NCBI RefSeq assembly: GCF_034119425.1 | Contig: NZ_JAWUEL010000003.1 | Coordinates: forward strand, 1 to 64,000 | Length of the DNA: 64,000 nt | From: Actinotignum schaalii_C | GTDB taxonomy: Bacteria > Actinomycetota > Actinomycetes > Actinomycetales > Actinomycetaceae | Reading direction: 5' to 3' | Shown: piece after piece, positions 40,879 to 49,650 of the stretch | Position numbering within the stretch: position 1 is the first letter of the stretch | Layout: every line of letters begins with the position of its first letter | Position numbers and translations under genes: made by a program | The notes under the pieces: model-generated | What the model saw: only the letters and a program-made list of their open reading frames with translations | Databases searched by the model: none | Told to the model about the DNA's origin: nothing

Positions 40879-41862
40879 TTAGCTCTGCCCGAGTCCCTTC
40901 TTGAGATCTGCTTCGTACTCTTCGAGATACTTGACGAAATCATCGCCGAAGAGAGGATCGATCTGCATGAAGTTGGTTTCCATGTAGCTGGTGAAGTCCT
41001 TGCTTTCGCTGTACTTCTTTGCCGCATCGATCCAGTACTCGCGGGCTTCATCACTGATTCCACCCGGAGCGATGAGACCGCGGAACTGGGAGAAGGTCAC
41101 GTTAATGCCTTCCTCCACGGTGGTGGGGATGTCCTTGAGCGCATCGTAGTGGTAGCGCTCATCGGAGATCACGCACAGGGGAACAAGATCGCCGGCTTCC
41201 AGCTGGCCCATTACTTCGCTGGGGTTACCCAGGGCGACATCAACGTGGCCACCGAGCAGCGCCGTCACTGCCTCACCGCCAGATTCGTAAGGCACGCGCT
41301 GGAATTGCACGCCCTGATCCTTTTCGATGAGCCCGAATTGGATAGCATCGTTACCGGTCACGCCACCGGAGATGGAAACCTTGACCGACCCGGCCTTCGC
41401 CGCGTCCACCACGGCACGGCAAGAGTTGTAGGGAGAACCCTTCTTGACGACCATAATCGTCGAGTCCTGACCCACCTTCATAATCGGGGTGAAGCTGCGC
41501 CAGGTAAAGGGCACATTTTCGGTGAGAGGAAGGTTAATGAGGGCAGTTTCGGTGGCGAGGAGCTTGGAGGTGTCGCCTTCTTCGCCCAGGAATGCGGCGT
41601 AGCCGACGGCACCGCCGGCCCCCTGACGATTCTCCACCGAAATGGATTTACCCGTGACGTTCTCCAGACCGGAGGCGATGGCACGGCCGGACATATCCGA
41701 TCCGCCGCCGGGGGCCATGGGCACCACCATGGTGATACGGGCACCGGGATCGAAATCGCTTCCTCCTGCGGAGGAGCCACCGTCCTTATCCTGACAGCCG
41801 GATAGGGCGAGGAGCGCGCAGCTAACAGCGGCGATACCGCTCATGAGTCGTGAGATTTTCAT
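40879..41862 (-). CDS. tctC: Tripartite tricarboxylate transporter substrate-binding lipoprotein
   Basis: A 327-residue extracytoplasmic solute receptor of the TctC/Bug family. It has a signal peptide with lipobox LALSGC (Cys near residue 23), ITMVVPMAPGGGSDMSGRAIA, VENRQGAGGAVGYAAFL and a ligand loop around VSISGGVTGNDAIQFG. Bug proteins bind carboxylates such as citrate, aromatic acids and sugar acids. AAAGGAA precedes the ATG and tctA ends three bases upstream. The gene order tctB-tctA-tctC is a variant of the usual C-B-A. Confidence 0.9.
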   Translation of the reverse strand: MKISRLMSGIAAVSCALLALSGCQDKDGGSSAGGSDFDPGARITMVVPMAPGGGSDMSGRAIASGLENVTGKSISVENRQGAGGAVGYAAFLGEEGDTSKLLATETALINLPLTENVPFTWRSFTPIMKVGQDSTIMVVKKGSPYNSCRAVVDAAKAGSVKVSISGGVTGNDAIQFGLIEKDQGVQFQRVPYESGGEAVTALLGGHVDVALGNPSEVMGQLEAGDLVPLCVISDERYHYDALKDIPTTVEEGINVTFSQFRGLIAPGGISDEAREYWIDAAKKYSESKDFTSYMETNFMQIDPLFGDDFVKYLEEYEADLKKGLGQS

Positions 41863-41864
41863 TG

Positions 41865-43559
41865 TTATTCCTTTGAGTTGATCGTCGTTGATCCGGATTG
41901 GGGGATGTCACCGCTGGGCGTGAGAGCCGGCGGTGGCGTGGTTGTCGTGTCGAGAGCGCGGGTTCCGCGCGCGGCCGAGCCGGCGTGCTCCCCCACGGCA
42001 GCGGGTCGCGCAAGGTCCGCGAGCGGTTCGGGTTCCTCCGCGGAAGTTACCTCCGCGGGGACCTCGGCCGCCGCGGACTTGCGGCTGGATTTACGTGAGA
42101 AACGCTTGAGGAGGCCGGGAACCACCATGATGGCCAGGGTGATGCCGAGGATCGTCAAGGCCAGGGGCTGGCGGAATACGATGGTGAGATCGCCCTGGCT
42201 GAAAGCGGAGGTCTGCACCAGATAGCGTTCCACCATGGGCCCGAGCACCATGCCCAGGATGAGCGGCGCCGTCGGATAGTTGTATTTCTTGATGAAGAAC
42301 CCGGCCAAGCCCGCAACAAAGAGAACCGTGAGCGCGAAAACGCCATTTTCCACCGCGAAGGCCCCGAACATCGAGAAGAAGATGATGAGCGGGTAGAGGT
42401 AGGAGTAGGGCAAACGCAGGACCTGGGCGAAAACCGGTGCCATGGGCAGGTTGAGGATAAGCAGGATGACGTTTCCGATGAAGAAGGACGTCAGCAAGCC
42501 CCATACCAGCGTGGGTTGGTTCTCAAAAAGGAGGGGCCCGGGCTGGATCCCGTACATGACAAAGGCGCCGAGGAGGACTGCCGTCGTCGTACCACCGGGA
42601 ACACCCAGCGCGAGAGTCGGAACGAAATTCGCATTGGCCGCAGCGTTATTTGCCGATTCGGACGCTGCCACGCCTTCAATGGCGCCCTTACCAAAGTTGC
42701 GAGAGTTCTTGGAGACCTGCTTTTCCGCTCCGTAGGCGACCAGGGAAGCGAGGGTAGATCCCGCTCCGGGCAGGCAGCCGAGCACGAAGCCGAGCCCGGT
42801 ACCGCGGGTAATAGCAGGAAAAGCCTGCTTAATATCGGAGGGTTTGATGACCATGTCACGCATGCGGGCACGAATGGGTTTCGCGGTGCCCGCGCCGATC
42901 TGGGAGACAACCTCTCCGATGGCGAAGACTCCGATCATAACGACGACGAAATCAATGCCGCCCAGCAAACTCACGCTTCCAAAGGTGAAGCGCGAAGCCG
43001 CGAAGGCCGAGGACATTCCCACAGTGGAGAGCACCAGGCCGATGCCGGCCATCATGAGTCCCTTGGCGAGGTTATCGCCAGAGAAGGAGATGATGGTGAG
43101 CAGGCCCATGATCATAATGGCGAGCATTTCAGCCGGGCCGAAACGCAGCGCGAATTGCGCGATAGGGGCTGCTACCAGGCAGAGCAGGATGAGGGAAACA
43201 ATGGCTGCGAAGAAGGAGCCGATGGCCGCAATCGCGAGCGCCTTACCCGCTTTTCCTTTTCGGGCTAAAGAGTAGCCGTCTATCACTGTTGCGACGGCGC
43301 TGGCATCCCCCGGGGTGGCAATAAGAACCGCGGCAATCGTGCCGCCGTACTGGCACCCGTAGTAAATACCCGCGAGCATAATAAGCGCGGTGACTGGCTC
43401 CATCGTGAGAGTAAGCGGCAACAGAATTGCCACGCCCGTGGTGGCCCCCAGGCCAGGGAGCATCCCGATAACAGTACCGAGGAGTACCCCAATAAAACAC
43501 CAGAGCAGATTGTCCGGGGTGAGGGATGTTTGGAAACCGAGCAGAAGATTCTCAATCAT
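41865..43559 (-). CDS. tctA: Tripartite tricarboxylate transporter large membrane subunit
   Basis: A 564-residue TctA-family permease with about 12 membrane segments. LGTVIGMLPGLGATTGVAILLPLT and LGCLPGAGSTLASLVAYGAEKQVSK are the two G-x-x-P-G-x-G-x family motifs. GVAASESANNAAANANFVPTLALGVPGGTTTAVLLGA is the strongly conserved centre. About 80 residues of hydrophilic Pro/Ala/Glu/Thr tail follow the last segment (after KRFSRKSSRKS), longer than the usual approximately 500-residue family length. It forms the sodium- or proton-driven carboxylate channel with TctB, fed by TctC. Confidence 0.92.
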   Translation of the reverse strand: MIENLLLGFQTSLTPDNLLWCFIGVLLGTVIGMLPGLGATTGVAILLPLTLTMEPVTALIMLAGIYYGCQYGGTIAAVLIATPGDASAVATVIDGYSLARKGKAGKALAIAAIGSFFAAIVSLILLCLVAAPIAQFALRFGPAEMLAIMIMGLLTIISFSGDNLAKGLMMAGIGLVLSTVGMSSAFAASRFTFGSVSLLGGIDFVVVMIGVFAIGEVVSQIGAGTAKPIRARMRDMVIKPSDIKQAFPAITRGTGLGFVLGCLPGAGSTLASLVAYGAEKQVSKNSRNFGKGAIEGVAASESANNAAANANFVPTLALGVPGGTTTAVLLGAFVMYGIQPGPLLFENQPTLVWGLLTSFFIGNVILLILNLPMAPVFAQVLRLPYSYLYPLIIFFSMFGAFAVENGVFALTVLFVAGLAGFFIKKYNYPTAPLILGMVLGPMVERYLVQTSAFSQGDLTIVFRQPLALTILGITLAIMVVPGLLKRFSRKSSRKSAAAEVPAEVTSAEEPEPLADLARPAAVGEHAGSAARGTRALDTTTTPPPALTPSGDIPQSGSTTINSKE

Positions 43560-43577
43560 GATGTGTTCTTTCCTCCC

Positions 43578-44228
43578 TTACACCAGGTCGAGCATTCCGG
43601 TGGGAAGCGGTACTTGGAGCAGTACCGAGAAGACCACGTAGCCGAAGAGGAAGGTGAGAATAGCGGCGAGGAGCCCCTTCCACCACGTACGCCGTTCCAC
43701 GAAAACAACGAGGACAAAGACCATGAGCGTGACAGACAGCAGCAGGCCGATGACCCGGGTGAGGATAATTGCGCCGAGCATCGCGAGGAACACGTAGACC
43801 ACCGCGAGCTGGCGCTGGCGTTCGGTGCGCTCGCCTTCCGCGGGCGTTTCTTCGGCCGCGTACTGCTCCATGAGCTGGACGGATTCGTCGTCTTCGGGAC
43901 TGGCAGCCGGTGCCGGCTTGGTGATGCTGGAGCGAATAAGATCCCAGATCGAAGCAAGCACAATAACGCAACCGGCAATGAAGGGCATGAGCCCCGCGCC
44001 AACTTCGCCATTATCTTGTGACAGTCCGTAATTCCATCCCGCCACGATGACGTAGATGCCGATACCTAAAATAACGAGGCGGAAAACCAGGGCACCGATA
44101 TCACGGTTCCCGCCCGAACGTTGAGCTTGTACCGGCGCGCTTGTGGTGGCACCCGTGGTGTTCTGAGAAACCGCGCCGGGTGGGTGCATCCCAGGGTCTC
44201 CATCGGTCTTCACCGTTGTACTCCTCAT
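43578..44228 (-). CDS. tctB: Tripartite tricarboxylate transporter small membrane subunit
   Basis: A 216-residue TctB-family protein with four predicted membrane segments. It has a 45-residue hydrophilic start and a roughly 45-residue acidic loop between segments 2 and 3 (SPEDDESVQLMEQYAAEETPAEGE). ELGAGLMPF-like G-A-G-L-M-P-F after segment 1 is the family mark. The length is above the usual 150-170 because of the two insertions. It is the first gene of the operon. AAGGAAAGG lies upstream of the ATG and the GntR-type operator lies 100 bases upstream. Confidence 0.87.
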   Translation of the reverse strand: MRSTTVKTDGDPGMHPPGAVSQNTTGATTSAPVQAQRSGGNRDIGALVFRLVILGIGIYVIVAGWNYGLSQDNGEVGAGLMPFIAGCVIVLASIWDLIRSSITKPAPAASPEDDESVQLMEQYAAEETPAEGERTERQRQLAVVYVFLAMLGAIILTRVIGLLLSVTLMVFVLVVFVERRTWWKGLLAAILTFLFGYVVFSVLLQVPLPTGMLDLV

Positions 44229-44327
44229 CGAGCAACCTTTCCTTCTGGTAGTGCACTTCTGTGGTAGGGATGACGTTTCGGCTTTGAAACCAACATCGAC
44301 AGTGACGTGCGCTACTAAGTTTCCAAT

Positions 44328-44346
44328 ATCCTATATCGTATAGGAT
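44328..44346. promoter_or_regulatory. Operator ATCCTATA-tcg-TATAGGAT upstream of the tct operon
   Basis: A perfect 8-base inverted repeat around three bases in an AT-rich stretch, 100 bases before tctB. Size and TATA-rich centre suit GntR/FCD regulators, and such a gene lies at 44770. The divergent small membrane protein gene begins 94 bases away. Confidence 0.65.
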
Positions 44347-44439
44347 TCTGTGACAAGGGCCGCGCGGTACCCTGAGGTGCCGAAGCCACACAGGAGTGAA
44401 GCTTTCTAGGCTGCGGGCACCGATGCCGAAGGAGGAGCA

Positions 44440-44679
44440 ATGGGGCAGATTCTCATCACGGTCGGGATTGTTATCTACCTGGGCGTGGCGGTGCTCTGGG
44501 CTGTTAACCTGATCCGCGGATTGCGCCGCGCGGCGCAAGATCCCCAGTCGCGGCTGGATCGGAGCGCGCGGCGAACCACCTACCTCGCTTTAGCTACCTG
44601 CTGGGCGTGGCCGGTATGGATTTTTATCAGCCTCGCGATTGCGGCGCGGCGGATTCGCCGGGCCGGCCGTGGTGGCTAG
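44440..44679 (+). CDS. Small two-segment membrane protein
   Basis: A 79-residue protein with membrane segments at about residues 5-24 and 48-68, separated by a basic loop (RGLRRAAQDPQSRLDRSARR), and a basic C-terminus. GGAGGAG precedes the ATG. No family recognised. It is divergent from the tct operon and convergent with the GntR gene, so it sits inside the control region of the sugar-acid locus without obvious involvement. Confidence 0.65.
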   Translation: MGQILITVGIVIYLGVAVLWAVNLIRGLRRAAQDPQSRLDRSARRTTYLALATCWAWPVWIFISLAIAARRIRRAGRGG

Positions 44680-44694
44680 GTAAGCGAGGTGTCG

Positions 44695-44717
44695 ATGGGC
44701 GCGGCGTCGTCGCCCAT
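44695..44717. terminator. Hairpin with the repeat motif in its loop
   Basis: ATGGGCG and CGCCCAT pair around CGGCGTCGT, so the loop and right arm hold a one-mismatch copy of GCGTCGTCGT. It lies between the convergent small membrane protein and GntR genes. Confidence 0.6.
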
Positions 44718-44769
44718 TTATCTGAACCGCACATGCCGCGGCGAACGCGAACCGCGCCACGCAAGGCAT

Positions 44770-45465
44770 TTATTCCGCGTCGGAAATCGAGCGGCGCAAC
44801 ACCCCGTTGAGGTGGGCTTCCATTGCGGCTAGCGCATCCTCGCGAGTGCCCGAAGCGAAAGCCTCCAAAATCGCATGGTGCTCCGCGGTGGCCTGGGCTC
44901 CGTCAGAGCTGCCCTCCCCCACCGTTTGGCGAATGCGATGGGCCTGGAAAGCGAGGTTATCCACCGCCGATTCCAGATAAGAATTATTTGCGTAGCGAAT
45001 GATAACGCGGTGGAAGTTCCAATCGGCGTCGAAATAGTGGCGGATATGGGCGAGGTCAAGATGCCCTTTTTCATGCTCAAGATTCTGCCACGCCACTTCG
45101 TGTTCGGCGTGGGCCTGGCGCAATTCCGGAAGGAGCTGCGCGGCGTGCGGATACGCCCAGTCCACCGCCTGGAGTTCTAGAAGCTTACGAACGTCAATAA
45201 GTTTGCGAATTTGCTCGGTAGAGATGGGAGGAGCCACCCGGTAGCCGCGCCGCGCCAGGCGCTCCACCAAGCCGGTATGCTCCATTTCCACCATGGCTTC
45301 ACGCACCGGGGTGGGAGATACGTCAAGATCACGGGCCAGACCGTCAATACTTAAGGATTCTTCCGGCTGGAACACGCCGCCCAGCAGCATATCGAGAATG
45401 GTGGAATACACCTCGTCGCGTAAAGCAGAGCGACGACGCTTAAGCAGAGAACCGGTGACGGCCAC
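44770..45465 (-). CDS. GntR-family regulator, FCD subfamily
   Basis: A 231-residue regulator. The winged helix is at about 10-75 (SALRDEVYSTILDMLLGGVFQPEESLSIDGLARDLDVSPTPVREAMVEMEHTGLVERLARRGYRV). The all-helical FCD effector domain (about 85-220) has metal-type His residues in DADWNFHRVIIR and ATAEHHAILEAF. FCD regulators respond to carboxylates and sugar acids, matching the adjacent TctABC operon. Start GTG 45465 follows GAGGAG at a good distance; the frame extends upstream to 45531 without support. It likely binds the 44328 palindrome. Confidence 0.87.
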   Translation of the reverse strand: MAVTGSLLKRRRSALRDEVYSTILDMLLGGVFQPEESLSIDGLARDLDVSPTPVREAMVEMEHTGLVERLARRGYRVAPPISTEQIRKLIDVRKLLELQAVDWAYPHAAQLLPELRQAHAEHEVAWQNLEHEKGHLDLAHIRHYFDADWNFHRVIIRYANNSYLESAVDNLAFQAHRIRQTVGEGSSDGAQATAEHHAILEAFASGTREDALAAMEAHLNGVLRRSISDAE

Positions 45466-45620
45466 GGCGACTCCTCGGAATCCAATGAACACACTCTTCG
45501 CCCGCCGTTCCGCGGCGTTGGCACGCGGCATTTCGCGTCACAGAGGCGGGGGTATGGGCATAGTATACCGAGGGCGCCGGGCCGGCTCCGGGACTTGAGT
45601 CAAGGTCACTATGTACAGGA

Positions 45621-45630
45621 ACGACGGCGC
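45621..45630. repeat. ACGACGGCGC repeat copy abutting a terminator
   Basis: This copy directly touches the hairpin at 45631. Confidence 0.55.
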
Positions 45631-45660
45631 GGCAGCCGAGCTAGCAGCTCGGGGGCTGCC
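45631..45660. terminator. Terminator of the HAD phosphatase gene
   Basis: GGCAGCCGAGCT pairs with AGCTCGG-ggg-CTGCC around AGC, with a three-base bulge, four bases past the gene's stop. Confidence 0.7.
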
Positions 45661-45663
45661 CTG

Positions 45664-46527
45664 TTAGCGCCCCTCCCTCACCTCCGCGATCCGGTTGCAC
45701 AGCGCGGCCACGGCATCCTCATCATTGGAGCCGATCTCATAGGCGGAAATCTCCTTGACGGCCGCCACCGAATTGGACGGGCAGATCGCCACGCCCACTT
45801 CGCGCAGCCAGGGCAGGTCATTGGCGGAATCGCCAATGCCGGCGGTGCGCGCCACCGGAACGCCCAGCCCCTCGAGGATGGTGCGCAGCGCCACCCATTT
45901 ATCGGTGGCCGGGCTGGTCACTTCGATGGTGCCGTCATAAGAGCGCGCCGCGTTGGGGAATTCGGCCGCGAGGTCGGCGCGGATGCGTTCATATTCGGCG
46001 TCGTTCGCGAACAGCGCGGCCTTGAGGCGATCCTCGTGCGGCAGCGCCTCCAGATCCGCCACGATGGGCTGCTCGCCTTCGTTGCGCTCGGCCAGCACCC
46101 GCACCGCTTCACCGTCCTCCTTCGCGAAAAGATGGTCGCGCCCGAAAATAACCAGCTGGAGGTCGTGCGTGCGGCAAAAGTCGAGGATGCGTGCGTAGAG
46201 CGCGTCATCCATAGGTTCGTACGACGCCGCGCCCGCCGCGCCATGCGCATATTCCCGCACGGATGCCACCGCCATCGCGCCGCTCGCCGCGATAAGCGGG
46301 CCGTCAATATTGGCCCGCTCGTAAATCCCGACGGTAGCCGGGTATACCCGGCCGGTCGCCACAATAATCGCGACGCCGGTGGCGTGCAGCCGGGCCAGCG
46401 CCGCAATCGTGGCATCGGAAACGTGTTTGTCATTGCGCGCCAGGGTGCCGTCCAAATCGAGGGCCAGCGCGTCAATGGTGAGAAGGTCTGCGGGAAGCTC
46501 AGCTTCCAGGTCCACATGAATAGCCAT
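45664..46527 (-). CDS. HAD-superfamily (Cof-type) phosphatase
   Basis: A 287-residue Cof/IIB-type haloacid dehalogenase phosphatase. Motif I is ALDLDGTLARND, motif II IIVATGR, motif III is a Lys around DRLKAAL or TDKW, and motif IV is GIGDSANDLPWLREVG. The cap domain lies between residues 85 and 200. Typical substrates are sugar phosphates or FMN. Start ATG 46527, with GGAG upstream; the frame runs further upstream without family similarity. It follows the lipoprotein gene at 46654 on the same strand and may be co-transcribed. Confidence 0.87.
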   Translation of the reverse strand: MAIHVDLEAELPADLLTIDALALDLDGTLARNDKHVSDATIAALARLHATGVAIIVATGRVYPATVGIYERANIDGPLIAASGAMAVASVREYAHGAAGAASYEPMDDALYARILDFCRTHDLQLVIFGRDHLFAKEDGEAVRVLAERNEGEQPIVADLEALPHEDRLKAALFANDAEYERIRADLAAEFPNAARSYDGTIEVTSPATDKWVALRTILEGLGVPVARTAGIGDSANDLPWLREVGVAICPSNSVAAVKEISAYEIGSNDEDAVAALCNRIAEVREGR

Positions 46528-46653
46528 ATCTCCACGGTACGCTACTCGCGCGCGCTCCGGGAGGGGCTGCACCGCCCGCGGCCCGTGCACCGGGCAACCG
46601 ACCTGCCCGAACACACCCGCGACCCGCGCGGGCCACGCCCACACCCGGTGCAG

Positions 46654-47166
46654 CTACCGGTGGCTAATCGTTTCCTTCCCGTCCTTCCCGTGAATTTCCA
46701 CCAGCTGCGCGGTGGCCGACTGGCCATCCGCAGCAATCTCCGTAATATCAATCGTTAGGGCCAGCTCACCCCAGGCCGGATCCGGGCTGGCCGGCTTGGG
46801 GGTCTCACCCGGCCGGGTCACGATTTTCGGGTCCACAGTTTCCAAGCCCAGCTCCTGCGGCGAATAGCTTTCCAAGCCGGCGATAGTCACCCGGGCTCCC
46901 CCGCATTGCGGCGGGTAGCTCTCCAGGAACACATCGCACATGGTGGCCACGCCACCCGACATAATGACCCCGCCGCGCACCTTCACTTCTCCGGTGCCGT
47001 GCGCGATAGCCTCAGACGGGAACTGCGCGGTATCCCCCGGCCCGCCCGGGAGGGGCGTGGCCGATGGCGGCGTCGTCGTATCACCACTGCATCCACCCAG
47101 GCCCGCCACGCCGCAGAACGCGGCCACCGCTCCCGCGGCTAAGGCCATCATTTTCGTGCTCCGCAT
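46654..47166 (-). CDS. Lipoprotein, unknown function
   Basis: A 170-residue predicted lipoprotein: signal peptide MRSTKMMALAAGAVAAF with lipobox VAGLGGC (Cys 26), a Thr/Pro linker (DTTTPPSATPLPGG, whose codons contain an exact GCGTCGTCGT repeat copy) and a small beta-rich domain with two Cys residues (TMCDVFLESYPPQCGG) likely bridged. No family recognised. It lies between the large lipoprotein and the HAD gene on the same strand. Confidence 0.68.
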   Translation of the reverse strand: MRSTKMMALAAGAVAAFCGVAGLGGCSGDTTTPPSATPLPGGPGDTAQFPSEAIAHGTGEVKVRGGVIMSGGVATMCDVFLESYPPQCGGARVTIAGLESYSPQELGLETVDPKIVTRPGETPKPASPDPAWGELALTIDITEIAADGQSATAQLVEIHGKDGKETISHR

Positions 47167-47220
47167 CTTCTGCCTTTCGTTTCTGAACCCGCGCCGAACG
47201 CGCCCGCGAATCCGCCCGCG

Positions 47221-48810
47221 TTACTGGTAGCTCACGAAGGCCGGGGTCGGCTCCACCTGGGTGTAGGTTTCCTCCGGCGTGAGCATCGGTTTGTCCTCAT
47301 CGTAAAAGTTCTTCCAGCCCCACGCCACACCGGCGGGCGCGTGGCTGTGCAAGGTGCGCCAGGTGTCCTGCTTGGCGGGCTGGCTGCCTTGGCCGTCGGC
47401 GTGAATGACCAGCGCGACTTCGGCACGCGACTGGTCAAGCTGATCAACATCGCGCAGCATCTGCACCTGGAACTGGTGCAGGATCACGACTTTCTGCGGC
47501 AGCTGATTCTCCCGCACAAAATCGGCGAGCCACCGCACCGTCTCGTTCACCTCGGCAATCTCCACGTGACCGATGCGCTCAAGCGGGAAATCCTCCGGGC
47601 CCAGGCGCCATTCCGGGTCCAGCGCGATGCCCACATTCGGGTAGCGCAGCAGCTTCTCATAGCGTTTGACCTGCTCAGGGAAGCTGGAACGCCCGGGCTG
47701 GAAATCGAGCACCACGTACTGGCCGTGGCGCGCGGCCGCCTCAATATAGGGCACGAAAATATCCGGATCCCATTCGTGCGAATAATTGCCATCGTCGCCG
47801 GGCTGCCCGGCCGCCACCGTCACGATGAGCTCCATCGCGGGGATCACCGTATCCTCCGTGAGCGCGCGGTACGGCTGGGCATGCGCATCGGCGCGCGCCG
47901 CGGTTTCCTCCACGCCCTGTTCGCCGAGCACCCCGAGCGCGGCCGTGACCGGCGAACCGTAGAGCGCCACGTACCGCTTGCCTTCCAGCACCAACTGCCC
48001 GCCGCCGGGTAGTTCCGTGCCGCTGCGCGCCGCGGCTAACTGCCACGAAAGATCCGGAAGGGCGACGCCGAAACTGGCCACCGCCGCCTCACTTCCCGCG
48101 AGCGCCTGGATAGTTGCACTGCTTGCGCGCGGATCAGGATCGGATGCGACGACGGCGCCACCTGCCGCGCGCACCGTGGCCAGGGTCGCGGGATTCGCGC
48201 CGTCGGTCACGACAGGGAATGACGCGGTGGGGGTGGCCGGCAGGTAGTGGAAATCCGCGGGCGTGGGGTGGGTTGGTTGAGGAGTATCGGTGGACTGCAC
48301 GGAGTCCTGGCCCTCCGCGGGAGGGTACTCCTCAGCCTCGCCACCAAGCCAGGCCGGTGCCGCGGTTCCGACCAGGAGAGTACGAGTGACTCCGAGCCGC
48401 TCAAATTCCGCGGCGAGGGCGCTCCCAGCAATCGAGGCTTCGGGCTGAGTTTCCACATTTTCCACCGGGAAAACCGGCACGCCCAAGGATTCGGCTAGCT
48501 TGCCGGCCTCCTCCACGAAGCCCGGGCCGCTCACTACCGCGAGCTGGGCACTGGCGAAAAGCGCAGCGGAGGCGGCAAGAGCTCCTTCCATATCCGCGGC
48601 GGGGAGGACCAGGTCCGCCGCCGGCGCGCGGTGCACGGCGATGGGACCGCGCTCCTCGGCGCTCGGCTCGCCGCTACATGAACTGAGGCTGAGAGCTAGC
48701 ACAACGGCCAGCCCGGTGAGCAGGCCAAATGCGGCCGGGTGCGGGCGGCGGGCGGTGTGCGAATCCGTGAATGGCGTGGTGGTGCTGGGTCGACGGTGAC
48801 GGTGCGGCAC
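47221..48810 (-). CDS. Large lipoprotein with barrel-like C-terminal domain
   Basis: A 529-residue exported protein. After a basic, Thr/Ser-rich start of 25 residues comes a hydrophobic segment and lipobox LSLSSC (Cys near 45). Residues 60-270 have repeated GSALAAEFERLGVTRTLLVGTAAP-like units reminiscent of cell-wall-binding repeat 2. Residues 300-510 look like a TIM barrel: VIPAMELIVTVA, YVVLDFQPGRSSF, VGIALDPEWRLGP, VEIAEVNETVRWLADFV, VVILHQFQVQML, VALVIHADGQG, VAWGWKNFYDED. A wall-anchored hydrolase is possible, but the acid pair is not certain. The start codon is ATG 48810. Confidence 0.65.
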   Translation of the reverse strand: MPHRHRRPSTTTPFTDSHTARRPHPAAFGLLTGLAVVLALSLSSCSGEPSAEERGPIAVHRAPAADLVLPAADMEGALAASAALFASAQLAVVSGPGFVEEAGKLAESLGVPVFPVENVETQPEASIAGSALAAEFERLGVTRTLLVGTAAPAWLGGEAEEYPPAEGQDSVQSTDTPQPTHPTPADFHYLPATPTASFPVVTDGANPATLATVRAAGGAVVASDPDPRASSATIQALAGSEAAVASFGVALPDLSWQLAAARSGTELPGGGQLVLEGKRYVALYGSPVTAALGVLGEQGVEETAARADAHAQPYRALTEDTVIPAMELIVTVAAGQPGDDGNYSHEWDPDIFVPYIEAAARHGQYVVLDFQPGRSSFPEQVKRYEKLLRYPNVGIALDPEWRLGPEDFPLERIGHVEIAEVNETVRWLADFVRENQLPQKVVILHQFQVQMLRDVDQLDQSRAEVALVIHADGQGSQPAKQDTWRTLHSHAPAGVAWGWKNFYDEDKPMLTPEETYTQVEPTPAFVSYQ

Positions 48811-48872
48811 AAAACTTCCTTCCTTCGGCGCCTTTACAGGGTAGCGATAATGCGCCGCCCGCGCATCCCCGC

Positions 48873-49595
48873 CTACTCCGAACGTGGCTCCTCGCCTACT
48901 TCCGATTGGTAATCGGCAAGGAGGGCTGCCGCGAAGGCGGCGTCGTCGGAATTAATGGAACGGAGCACGCGGGCCGGAACTCCACCCACAACGCTCCCCG
49001 GCGGGACGTCACGCAGTACCACGGCGCCGGCGCCCACCACGGAATTTTCACCAATGGTCACGCCACCGGCGATGGAGGCACCCATGCCGATCCAGACGTT
49101 GTTTTCGATGGTGATGGGCCGGCCGTATTCGAGACGGGTGGCGCGCAGAGCTGGGTCGATGGGATGCGAAGCGCAGGACATGGTGACGTGCGGGGCAATG
49201 AGGACCCCGGCGCCGATGCGCACCGGGCACAGGTCCAGGATCACCGCGCCGGTGTTGATAAAGGACCCCTCCCCCAGGCTGATATTCACTCCGTAATCGC
49301 AGGTGAAGGGGCGCACGATCTGGGAGCCGGCCCCGAAGCTGCCCAGGAGCTCACCCAGGATTTCGGTTGCTCGGGGACTGCCCCAGGCAGCCTCGGCGTT
49401 GAATTCTTCCAGCAACGCGATGGCGCGTTCGCGCACCCGGGCTTGCGTCGGCCCCCAGCGGTAGAGCCGACCTTCCACCATCCGCCGCCATTGCACGTCC
49501 GCGACTTCATCCGGAATCGGGCAGCGGGAGCGTTCGGGCAGCTCAGCGATGTGCGGGCGGGCAATATGGCGCGGCTTGGCGTTCATTTCGGGCAT
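48873..49595 (-). CDS. Hexapeptide O-acetyltransferase, second paralogue
   Basis: A 240-residue maltose-acetyltransferase-like enzyme: Mac domain VQWRRMVEGRLYRWGPTQARVRERA, beta-helix CDYGVNISLGEGSFINTGAVILDLCPVRIG, catalytic His in SCASHPID, then IGMGASIAGGVTIGENSVVGAGAVVLRDV and GVPARVLRSI. It differs from the copy at 15578 mainly in the N-terminal tail. AAGGAAG precedes the ATG. It is followed by the large lipoprotein gene 62 bases downstream. The acceptor may be an envelope sugar, but nothing proves it. Confidence 0.85.
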   Translation of the reverse strand: MPEMNAKPRHIARPHIAELPERSRCPIPDEVADVQWRRMVEGRLYRWGPTQARVRERAIALLEEFNAEAAWGSPRATEILGELLGSFGAGSQIVRPFTCDYGVNISLGEGSFINTGAVILDLCPVRIGAGVLIAPHVTMSCASHPIDPALRATRLEYGRPITIENNVWIGMGASIAGGVTIGENSVVGAGAVVLRDVPPGSVVGGVPARVLRSINSDDAAFAAALLADYQSEVGEEPRSE

Positions 49596-49639
49596 TTTTC
49601 TTCCTTAAGTTTGAGGCGCGGGAAAGATGGAAAAGTAGT

Positions 49640-49649
49640 ACGACGACGC
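49640..49649. repeat. ACGACGACGC repeat copy beside the xyl terminator
   Basis: An exact copy that abuts the hairpin at 49651, the same arrangement as at 45621-45660. Confidence 0.55.
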
Positions 49650-49650
49650 C

